NCBI RefSeq assembly: GCF_002095475.1
Contig: NZ_MLFR01000024.1
Coordinates: 26,589 to 90,588 of the forward strand
Reading direction: 5' to 3'
Origin: Pantoea rwandensis
GTDB lineage: Bacteria > Pseudomonadota > Gammaproteobacteria > Enterobacterales > Enterobacteriaceae
Length of the DNA stretch: 64,000 bases
The notes beneath the pieces are model-generated. The model saw only the letters and a list, made by a program, of their open reading frames with translations. It was not told where the DNA came from and did not search any database. Below are positions 26,536-33,959 of this stretch, piece after piece; the first letter of the stretch is position 1, and each line of letters starts with the position of its first letter. The position numbers and the translations under genes are program-made.

Positions 26536-27582
26536 ATGAACAAGACTGATGAATTGCGTACTGCGCGCATCGGCAGCCTGCTGACGCCAGCGGCGCTTGC
26601 TCAAGAGCACCCTATCTCAGCAGAGATTGCCACCAATGTTACCGCCGCTCGTCAACGCATCGCCCGTATTCTGACGGGTGAAGATCCACGCCTTCTGGTC
26701 ATTATCGGCCCCTGCTCGCTGCACGATCCAAAAGCGGCGATTGAGTACGCTGAACGTCTGAATGTGTTGCGTGAGCGCTATAAAGACCGTCTGGAAATCG
26801 TGATGCGCGCCTACTTTGAGAAACCGCGTACCGTGGTGGGCTGGAAGGGGCTGATCTCTGATCCGGATCTGGATGGAAGCTTCGACGTCAATCGTGGCAT
26901 CGCCATCGCACGTAAGTTGCTGCTGGATATCAATGCCATCGGCATGCCTACCGCCACTGAATTCCTCGATATGGTGATCGGGCAGTTTATTGCCGATTTG
27001 ATCAGCTGGGGGGCGATTGGCGCACGCACCACCGAGAGCCAGATTCACCGGGAAATGGCCTCTGCGCTCTCTTGCCCAGTCGGTTTCAAAAACGGTACAG
27101 ATGGCAATGTGCAGATCGCGGTCGATGCGATTCGCGCCTCTCGCGTCAGCCATATGTTCCTGTCACCGGATAAACATGGCCAAATGACCATTTATCAGAC
27201 CAGCGGAAACCCGCATGGTCATGTCATCTTACGCGGCGGCCGTCAGCCAAACTACCATGTGGAAGACGTCAATGCGGCAGCGGCCAACCTGCGTGATTTC
27301 AATTTGCCAGAGCAGTTAGTTATCGATTTCAGCCACGGTAATTGCCTGAAACAGCATCGCCGGCAGCGTGACGTCGCGGATGAAGTTGCCGCACAGATAC
27401 GCGCTGGTTCTCGTGCTGTGGCGGGTGTGATGATTGAGAGCTTCCTGCAGGAAGGCAATCAGAAAGTGGTCAGCGGGGAGCCATTAACTTATGGTCAATC
27501 AATTACCGACCCCTGCCTGAGCTGGGAAGACAGTGCGGAAGTGCTGGAGAAACTGGCTGCCGCCGTAGACAGCCGGTTCTAA
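26536..27582 (+). CDS. aroH: DAHP synthase, AroH type
   Basis: First enzyme of the shikimate pathway: condenses phosphoenolpyruvate with erythrose 4-phosphate. The 348 residues equal the length of E. coli AroH, the tryptophan-sensitive isozyme, and the position next to ppsR is the same. Family motifs visible are IIGPCSLHD near residue 60, EKPRTVVGWKGL near 100, and GARTTESQIHREMASALSCP near 165. The start gives MNKTDELRTARI; the frame runs 20 codons further upstream. I searched the 150 bases upstream for a TrpR operator with a CTAG core and found none, so control by TrpR is not supported here. Confidence 0.92.
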   Translation: MNKTDELRTARIGSLLTPAALAQEHPISAEIATNVTAARQRIARILTGEDPRLLVIIGPCSLHDPKAAIEYAERLNVLRERYKDRLEIVMRAYFEKPRTVVGWKGLISDPDLDGSFDVNRGIAIARKLLLDINAIGMPTATEFLDMVIGQFIADLISWGAIGARTTESQIHREMASALSCPVGFKNGTDGNVQIAVDAIRASRVSHMFLSPDKHGQMTIYQTSGNPHGHVILRGGRQPNYHVEDVNAAAANLRDFNLPEQLVIDFSHGNCLKQHRRQRDVADEVAAQIRAGSRAVAGVMIESFLQEGNQKVVSGEPLTYGQSITDPCLSWEDSAEVLEKLAAAVDSRF

Positions 27583-27587
27583 TTAGC

Positions 27588-29027
27588 TTAGCTAGAGCAG
27601 CTTACCTCCAGCGTTTTACCCCACTCTGGCGGCCGTTGGCGTAATTCAGCGCTAACGGCAGCGTCATTAAACGGTTGCTGTAAGGCCAGATGAAGGGTTT
27701 CCAGCGCCGTTTTTTCCCCTCTCTCAACCTCTTCAATCACTTGCTGAGCCAAATAATTACGCAACACCAGCACTGGATTAGCGGCTTTCATCACGGCCTG
27801 GCGTTGCTCATCAGTCGCCTCGTCTTGCACCAGACGTTGACGATAGCTGTCGTACCAGCGGTCAAAGGCTTCACGATCGATAAATTCATCACGCAATGGA
27901 GAGCGGCTTTCTTGCTGCTGCGTATCACTCAGCAGTCGGAACGTCAGGGTGTAATCACTGTGTTCTTGCGTCATCAACGAGAGTAGCTGAGTGAGGATCG
28001 CATTGTCATTGGCATCGGCTGTTAACAGCCCCAGCTTGGCGCGCATCTTCTCACCCCAGACTCGCATCAGCTCTGTTTCGTAATGGCTAAGCGCCTGCTT
28101 GAGCTGTTCCGTCGTCATCAACCCTGATAACGCGTGTGCCAGACGATTCAGGTTCCACAGTCCAATCATTGGCTGATTTTCAAACGCGTAGCGGCCTTGA
28201 TAATCGCTGTGATTGCAGATGAAGCCTGGTTGGTAGTCGTCCAGGAAGCCATAGGGACCGTAGTCCAGTGTCAATCCAAGAATCGACATATTGTCGGTAT
28301 TCATCACGCCATGCGCGAAGCCAACGCTTTGCCATTGGGCAATTAAGCTGGCGGTGCGTTTAACGATATCGGTAAACCATAACAGATAGCGGTCGGCGTC
28401 ATCTTTTAAGTGCGGCCAGTGATGATGAATGGCGAAATCGGCCAATTGACGAACCTTGTCCTGTTCGCCACCATAATAGAAGTGTTCAAAATGACCAAAG
28501 CGCAGATGGCTTTCCGCAATGCGCATCAGCATCGCACCGCGTTCCTGGGTTTCACGCAACACCGGCTCATCACCAATCGCGAGCGCGAGCGCGCGCGTAG
28601 TGGGTATCCCAAGGTGGTGTAGCGCTTCAGAAGCGAGGAATTCACGTACGCTCGAGCGAATAACAGCGCGACCATCACCCATACGAGAGTATGGCGTCAG
28701 ACCCGCACCTTTTAGGTGCCAGTCGAGTTTACGACCCTTCTCCAGTTGCTGTTCGCCCAGTAAGATTCCGCGTCCATCTCCCAGTTGCCCAGCCCACACA
28801 CCAAACTGGTGTCCACTGTAGACCTGCGCCAACGGAGCCATCCCAGGCAATAATGCCCTACCACTCCAGACACCGTGGCCTTCCCCCTGAAAGAGAGACT
28901 CGTCTAGCGCCATGTCGTTCGCCAGTGGCGCATTGTAGTAAAACAGACGCCCGCCAGCCAACGGTGTTGGGGCCAGCGCGGTGTAGAATCCGGGCAATTC
29001 TTGCTGCCAACGATTAATAAATTGCAT
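27588..29027 (-). CDS. selO: Protein adenylyltransferase SelO (YdiU)
   Basis: A pseudokinase-fold enzyme of 479 residues that transfers AMP from ATP to Ser, Thr or Tyr of target proteins, linked to oxidative stress. Recognisable segments are YSGHQFGVWAGQLGDGRG near residue 75, KGAGLTPYSRMGDGRAV near 110, and NTDNMSILGLTLDYGP near 250. The C-terminus SCSS keeps the conserved cysteine at the place where eukaryotic SelO carries selenocysteine. GGGAG precedes the ATG that gives MQFINRWQQ. The frame opens 13 codons earlier. It converges on aroH with five bases between the stop codons. Confidence 0.94.
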   Translation of the reverse strand: MQFINRWQQELPGFYTALAPTPLAGGRLFYYNAPLANDMALDESLFQGEGHGVWSGRALLPGMAPLAQVYSGHQFGVWAGQLGDGRGILLGEQQLEKGRKLDWHLKGAGLTPYSRMGDGRAVIRSSVREFLASEALHHLGIPTTRALALAIGDEPVLRETQERGAMLMRIAESHLRFGHFEHFYYGGEQDKVRQLADFAIHHHWPHLKDDADRYLLWFTDIVKRTASLIAQWQSVGFAHGVMNTDNMSILGLTLDYGPYGFLDDYQPGFICNHSDYQGRYAFENQPMIGLWNLNRLAHALSGLMTTEQLKQALSHYETELMRVWGEKMRAKLGLLTADANDNAILTQLLSLMTQEHSDYTLTFRLLSDTQQQESRSPLRDEFIDREAFDRWYDSYRQRLVQDEATDEQRQAVMKAANPVLVLRNYLAQQVIEEVERGEKTALETLHLALQQPFNDAAVSAELRQRPPEWGKTLEVSCSS

Positions 29028-29125
29028 TAATACTCCCGAGGGCGCACAAACATCACGCACCTGCATTGAGTTTTAAAAGTAGTGATGAGTGTAACGCCGA
29101 CGCGGCACGGATAACAGATGAAGGT

Positions 29126-29869
29126 TTACTGCTGAGAGGGGTTGTGCAGAGTCACATCGGGATAAATAAGATCGCTTAACCGTTCCGCTTTAACCACCGG
29201 GAACAAACTGCCCTGCAAATGTGCGCCATGGATTTCACTCACTTTCTCTAGCATCAGACTATTGTCTACACCACATATAATCATTTGGTCAGCATAGTCA
29301 GAGAAGTTATCTATCACCGTTTGAATGAATGGCGTAAAGGATGTACGTTTTGCAAGCCCCTGAATAAAGGCTTTATCCAGTTTTAACACACTAAAAAGAT
29401 TATCATACACCGCTGTCGCCGGTGCTTTACCTGCTCCAAACTGTGAAAGCGATAAACGAAATTCACGCTGAAGCGCAGCGAGCAGGGGCTGATCTTTCCC
29501 TTTGGCTAATTGAGGAAAGGTTTCGTTTATATCCAGAATAATAAAAGGAAGTTGTTTAAATTTCCTTAACAGAAATTCGCTTTCCAGCAGCGTCATAGCC
29601 ATGGAATCATCAATACGAACCAATGCGGTAATTTGATGCAGCTCAAAAAAGTCACGGTACTTTTCCAGCAATGAAAGCTGGCTCTGTAGTAAGCGTAATT
29701 GCTGGGCGTCATCCAGCTGCGGCAACAGCAGATCCTGCGGCAGCGTAATTGGAGCGCTGTCGTGAACGAATTGCGTGACCAGCTCGACCGAAGTCAGCTG
29801 ACCCGCCAAAGTGTATGCTGGATAAAACCAGGTTTCCGACTGATAGTCGGCAGATAAATGGACTTTCAT
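29126..29869 (-). CDS. ydiV: Degenerate EAL protein, YdiV/RflP-like
   Basis: An EAL-fold protein of 247 residues that lacks the catalytic signature: the EAL position reads VELVTQF and the later DFG-type motif is replaced by SQFGAGKAP. E. coli YdiV has the same kind of degeneration (VELITHF); it does not cleave cyclic di-GMP but binds FlhD and restrains flagellar genes. Shared segments include PFIILDINETFPQL and LDKAFIQ. I chose the ATG giving MKVHLSADYQ by alignment with E. coli; an in-frame ATG at 29902 would add 11 residues. Neither has a clear ribosome-binding site. The position between selO and nlpC is as in E. coli. Confidence 0.85.
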   Translation of the reverse strand: MKVHLSADYQSETWFYPAYTLAGQLTSVELVTQFVHDSAPITLPQDLLLPQLDDAQQLRLLQSQLSLLEKYRDFFELHQITALVRIDDSMAMTLLESEFLLRKFKQLPFIILDINETFPQLAKGKDQPLLAALQREFRLSLSQFGAGKAPATAVYDNLFSVLKLDKAFIQGLAKRTSFTPFIQTVIDNFSDYADQMIICGVDNSLMLEKVSEIHGAHLQGSLFPVVKAERLSDLIYPDVTLHNPSQQ

Positions 29870-30172
29870 TTCTACAGCCAGATGAAGTGGCAATTGGCGC
29901 ATCGTATATCAATGAAAACAACCAGGCAATAGTACCAAACGTTGGAAGAGAGGATGATTTATGCCTGATTAAGCCTTTAATAATACTTAAGCCAAATAGC
30001 CAAGGTTAATATCCGCAATGATTAAATATATTAAGCGCTATTTTTAGTATTAAAGCCACTATAGGTAAAGTGCCATTTTAAATGAGAGGTAAATCGGGGA
30101 CTCATCTTTCAATAAGTCCTCCCCCGCACTCCATCAGACATAATCTGAGGTCGAGGCTGACAGGATAACCAA

Positions 30173-30634
30173 TCAGATGCGCCGAGCCTGCCAAAATACT
30201 TTGCGCCAATAAACATTATCCAGTGAGGAGCGGATGACGCCCTGACTGGTCGACGCGTGAATAAAAGTGTTGTCCGTATCGTAAATACCCACGTGCAGGC
30301 CATTTTCCCCGCTTCCGGTTTTGAAGAACACCAAATCGCCAGGCAGCAAATCGCTTTTATCAATACGCGTACCAATATCGGTCTGATCGAGGGTTGATCG
30401 TGGCAGCTGCATGGCGAACTGATCACGGAAAGTCAGATAAACAAAACCTGAACAATCAATACCGCCACGGCTTAAACCACCGTAACGGTAGGGTGTTCCG
30501 CGCCAGTGATTCAACTGCTCATTAAGTTGAGCGATCACGGTGATGGAATCAGACAAGCGTCCATTTGGAGGGGGCGCACGATGGCTACTACAGCCAGCCA
30601 ACAGCATAATCAGAATAAAAATCGCCAGTCGCAT
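30173..30634 (-). CDS. nlpC: NlpC lipoprotein, NlpC/P60 peptidase
   Basis: Outer-membrane lipoprotein of 153 residues. The lipobox LLAGC puts the lipidated cysteine at residue 15. The catalytic triad is complete: Cys61 in DCSGF, His114 in LHVGIY and His126 in FIHAS. The family cleaves peptidoglycan peptides, though the substrate of NlpC itself is poorly known. It is the last gene after btuD, with 69 bases between, and ends before a 270-base space that shows only small imperfect hairpins and no gene. Confidence 0.95.
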   Translation of the reverse strand: MRLAIFILIMLLAGCSSHRAPPPNGRLSDSITVIAQLNEQLNHWRGTPYRYGGLSRGGIDCSGFVYLTFRDQFAMQLPRSTLDQTDIGTRIDKSDLLPGDLVFFKTGSGENGLHVGIYDTDNTFIHASTSQGVIRSSLDNVYWRKVFWQARRI

Positions 30635-30703
30635 CAGAATAGTCCTTAAATCCGTCGCCCGGCAGACACTTTAGCGGCAAATCTGCCTTTCAGGCAACGA
30701 TAT

Positions 30704-31450
30704 TCAAGGGATAAACAGCAGCGGGCCTTGTGCTGTCTCTATCTGTTCAAAGACAGTCAGGTAGATCGGCGCCAGATGTGCTGCAGTGAGCACGCTGCTA
30801 GCCTCTCCTTGACGTACAACCCTGCCCTCGTGCATTAGCCATACAGCATTCGCGTGACGCAGACTGTGATTAAGGTCGTGGCTGCTGGCAATCACGGTAA
30901 GACCCGCAGAGCACAGGTCGACGAGTAGTTTATCCACCGCACGTTGCTGCGCGACATCCAACGCTGTCATCGGCTCATCCAGTATCAGCAACTTTGCACG
31001 AGGGTTGATCGCCGGATGCATCTGCAATACCACAGCAGCCAGCCTAACGCGCTGCCATTCGCCACCAGAAAGTTGCGTCAACATGCAGGTCAGCTTCTCC
31101 TGCAAACTAAGCTGAGCGAGTACATCCTTGAGGACTGCATCGGCTTGCGTCGCGATAGATGAGAGATGCAGGCGTAAATAGTGCCATACGGGCATGGAAG
31201 CTGGCGGCAATTGCTGTTGGGGTAACCAGGCACGCCATTGCGCCAGTTCAGCCCCTCTTATTTCACTCAGCGGTCTTCCTGCAAGTTTAATCATTCCCTG
31301 AGCAGGCAATAAACCAGAAAGCACATTTAACAGCGTGCTTTTACCCGCGCCATTCGGCCCCACCAGATGGACAAGTTGGCCTTGGTTCACATTGAGATTA
31401 ACCGGAGCCAATCGTCCTGCGACGCTGGCCCCCTTGCACTGCAGCAACAT
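30704..31450 (-). CDS. btuD: Vitamin B12 ABC transporter ATPase BtuD
   Basis: ATP-binding subunit of the BtuCDF cobalamin importer, 248 residues, on the cytosolic face of the inner membrane. Walker A GPNGAGKST is near residue 33, the signature LSGGEWQRVRLA near 128, and Walker B LLILDEPMTALD near 155. The btuE stop and btuD start are directly adjacent (TAAATG), suggesting coupled translation. Its membrane partner btuC, two genes upstream, is frameshifted in this sequence. Confidence 0.95.
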   Translation of the reverse strand: MLLQCKGASVAGRLAPVNLNVNQGQLVHLVGPNGAGKSTLLNVLSGLLPAQGMIKLAGRPLSEIRGAELAQWRAWLPQQQLPPASMPVWHYLRLHLSSIATQADAVLKDVLAQLSLQEKLTCMLTQLSGGEWQRVRLAAVVLQMHPAINPRAKLLILDEPMTALDVAQQRAVDKLLVDLCSAGLTVIASSHDLNHSLRHANAVWLMHEGRVVRQGEASSVLTAAHLAPIYLTVFEQIETAQGPLLFIP

Positions 31451-31996
31451 TTAGTCTGCCAACGCTTGCTCAACGCGTTTCAGAATGATCGGGTCGTCTG
31501 GCGTCATATCGGGAGAGAAGCGTGCAATGACTTTGCCCTGTTTGTTGATCAGGAATTTTTCAAAGTTCCACAGAATATCGCCCTCAGCTTTTGGTGCTCG
31601 ACCTTTGCTAACCATACGTTCCAGGAAACCGCTGCCTTCAGGACGCTCTGCTTCTGGCTGTGCCGCGGTCAATTGCGCGTACAACGGGTGGCGATGCGCA
31701 CCGTTAACATCGGTTTTATCGAACATCGGGAAGGTCACACCATAAGTGGTGCTGCAGAACGTTTTAATGTCTTCATTACTGCCTGGTTCCTGCTCGAGGA
31801 ACTGATTGCAAGGAAAACCCAACACGCTGAAATCTTTGTCCTGCCAGGCTTTCTGTAATGACTCTAACTGTTCGTATTGCGCCGTCAGACCACATTTTGA
31901 CGCGACGTTCACCACCAGCAGGACTTTATCCTGATACTGCGCCAGGGAGGTTTTTTCGCCATCCAGGGTAACCAGATCTGTCTGATAAATACTCAT
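31451..31996 (-). CDS. btuE: Thiol/glutathione peroxidase BtuE
   Basis: A glutathione-peroxidase-fold enzyme of 181 residues that reduces peroxides. The peroxidatic Cys is in NVASKCGLT (about residue 36), with GFPCNQF (Gln near 81) and WNFEKFL (Trp-Asn near 143) completing the tetrad. Despite its name it is not needed for B12 transport. It lies between btuC and btuD as in E. coli, 39 bases after btuC. Confidence 0.95.
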   Translation of the reverse strand: MSIYQTDLVTLDGEKTSLAQYQDKVLLVVNVASKCGLTAQYEQLESLQKAWQDKDFSVLGFPCNQFLEQEPGSNEDIKTFCSTTYGVTFPMFDKTDVNGAHRHPLYAQLTAAQPEAERPEGSGFLERMVSKGRAPKAEGDILWNFEKFLINKQGKVIARFSPDMTPDDPIILKRVEQALAD

Positions 31997-32035
31997 TGTC
32001 GATTCCTGTTGTTAATACCAAGATGCCAGCCGTAG

Positions 32036-33018
32036 CTAGCGCGAAGACTTCACTAATAACACAATAAACAGGGGTGCTCCCAGCGTGGCCGTCACCACTC
32101 CGATGGGTAATTCTGCAGAAACCAGCACCAGACGAGCGATAATGTCCGCACCGAGCAGAACAGCCGCCCCCGCTAGCGCGGAAGCCGGCAGTAGATAGCG
32201 ATGGTCGCTAAAACCACTCAGCCGTAATAAATGCGGTATCACTAGCCCGACAAAACCTATTGCTCCCGCCATTGCTACACTGGAGCCAACTAACCAACCC
32301 ATCGCCAGTACCAGCACATTGCGCCACAGAAGCAAAGGTAAACCCAGTTGCCGCGCCGAGGTTTCTCCTAGCGCCAGCAGATTTAAAATGCGCGCCGTTG
32401 CCGTCAGTAGCAGCGTCACGGGTAACAACGCCAGCATCATCCAGCCATAACGCCAGTCAATACCGCTGAAACCGCCCATCATCCAGTACATCAACTGGCG
32501 TAGATCAAGGCTGGTACTAAAGTACACGGCCCACGTCATGATGGCGCTACAGATGATGCCGAGTGCGACTCCGGTCAGAAGTAGGCGACTAACAGATAAC
32601 TGACGATGAGCAAAATGAAGCAGGATAAGGGTAATCAGCAGCGCGCCAGCCATTGCCGCCAAGGCCAGACTCCACAGCGAGCCATTCCCGAGCATCACCC
32701 CCAGCACTAAACCAATCCCAGCCCCGTTGGAAACGCCCAGTAAGCCGGGTTCTGCAAGGGGATTATTAAACAGTGCCTGCATGACAACGCCACACACCGC
32801 GAGCGCCCCACCGACCAGCAGCACCGCCAGTGTGCGTGGCAGCCGCAATTGCCAGACGAAAAGCTGATCGTTCGCGCTAAACCATTGGGTTGGGGATATC
32901 CAACTGTCCCCGGCACATAAGCTTAAGATGAACAGCAGCAGTACGGCGGCGCTTAACAGTATGAGCCAGCGCTGCTACGGCGATCGGCCTGGCGGGCAAG
33001 CTGGTCCAGCAGAGTCAT
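32036..33018 (-). pseudogene. btuC: btuC with a single-base frameshift near the 5' end
   Basis: Permease of the B12 importer, normally about 326 residues with ten membrane helices. The start MTLLDQLARQADRRS is in one frame and the remaining protein, from QRWLILLSAAVLLLF through LCAGDSWISPTQW to the C-terminus, is in another. The switch is at about 32970-32980, where AGCAGCGCTGG is read; one extra C (AGCCAGCGC) would restore R-R-S-Q-R-W and give 327 residues. As it stands, the first frame stops after 21 codons and the second has a TAG just before QRW. A TTG-started product from 32848 would lack the first helices. It is either a real inactivating mutation or a sequencing error. Confidence 0.85.
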
Positions 33019-33067
33019 AGATAAGATTGGCTGAGAAAACAGAGATTTGATTGTAGTGGGATTGTAG

Positions 33068-33098
33068 CAAAAAGAAAGCGGCACCTTGCAGTGCCGCT
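33068..33098 (-). terminator. Terminator after the DUF2502 gene
   Basis: GCGGCAC/GTGCCGC stem followed on the minus strand by TTTCTTTTT. Confidence 0.85.
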
Positions 33099-33107
33099 GA
33101 TGGTGAC

Positions 33108-33461
33108 TTAGTGACGCGGAGGTATGGGTTGACCGTGGTCATCGTGCTGATCGCGCTGGTCATGATGCTGCTCACGTGGCTGTGGCTTATTTTCATGATG
33201 CGGTGCTTTGCCCGGTTGCTGTGCCTGCCAGCCGTTGCCGTTCCAGTAGCCGTGTGGGCCTTTCGTGCCGACACGTTGATTATGGTGCTGTTTCCACCAC
33301 GCAGGCTGACGCCAGTCGTAACCGTCCCAGTAGTAACCCCGTTTATCTTGGTCACCAATATGAATCGATGCGCCTGGCGTGTTGATGTTAATGGAAACAT
33401 TGGCGCTAGCCAGCAGCGGCATGCCTAACAGGATGCCCAGTAAAAGTGCTGTCTTTTTCAT
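33108..33461 (-). CDS. Exported His-rich protein, DUF2502 type (YpeC-like)
   Basis: A small periplasmic protein of 117 residues. A signal peptide (MKKTALLLGILLGMPLLASA) is followed by a short beta segment SININTPGASIHIGD, a Trp/Tyr-rich middle (YYWDGYDWRQPAWW) and a hydrophilic tail packed with His, Gln, Asp and Pro. The layout resembles the DUF2502 family (E. coli YpeC), whose function is unknown; a metal-binding tail is only a guess from composition. The ATG is preceded at a distance by AAGGGG. E. coli has no gene here between btuC and ihfA. Confidence 0.8.
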   Translation of the reverse strand: MKKTALLLGILLGMPLLASANVSININTPGASIHIGDQDKRGYYWDGYDWRQPAWWKQHHNQRVGTKGPHGYWNGNGWQAQQPGKAPHHENKPQPREQHHDQRDQHDDHGQPIPPRH

Positions 33462-33611
33462 CAGCAATACCCCTTGTTATGTGATGGCGCTGTTATAACA
33501 AATGGTTTGCTACAGTCACTATCAGCCGGGGCCGATTTTCATGCTATTTTCCGGATACTTACGAAATCCTGACATTATGGAAACATTGCGCAGAACGCCT
33601 GTTTTACAGCC

Positions 33612-33641
33612 AATAAAAAAGGCCGCTAAGCGGCCTTTTAG
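33612..33641 (-). terminator. Terminator after ihfA
   Basis: AAAGGCCGCT/AGCGGCCTTT stem with a T run on the minus strand, ending the pheST-ihfA operon. Confidence 0.85.
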
Positions 33642-33652
33642 TCATACTGAAA

Positions 33653-33955
33653 TTAGTCAGCGTCCTTCGGTGTCGCGTTCTCGACGCGACTTTTCAACTT
33701 CTGCCCCGGACGGAACGTCACTACTCGGCGGGCAGTGATTGGAATATCTTCCCCCGTCTTCGGGTTACGGCCCGGACGCTGGTTTTTGTCACGCAGATCA
33801 AAATTACCAAATCCGGACAGTTTAACCTGTTCACCGTTTTCTAACGCGCGGCGAACTTCTTCAAAGAAGAGCTCAACCAACTCTTTGGCATCGCGTTTGC
33901 TCAACCCGAGTTTTTCAAACAGGTACTCTGACATTTCAGCTTTTGTAAGCGCCAT
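33653..33955 (-). CDS. ihfA: Integration host factor, alpha subunit
   Basis: DNA-bending protein that pairs with IhfB, 100 residues, one more than E. coli. The HU/IHF fold is complete: MALTKAEMSEYLFEKLGLSK at the start, the GFGNF turn near residue 47 and the DNA-intercalating arm RPGRNPKTGEDI with its proline near 65. It lies four bases after pheT, so it is transcribed with pheST, as in E. coli. IHF is needed for sigma-54 promoters such as that of astC in this window. Confidence 0.97.
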   Translation of the reverse strand: MALTKAEMSEYLFEKLGLSKRDAKELVELFFEEVRRALENGEQVKLSGFGNFDLRDKNQRPGRNPKTGEDIPITARRVVTFRPGQKLKSRVENATPKDAD

Positions 33956-33959
33956 AGGT

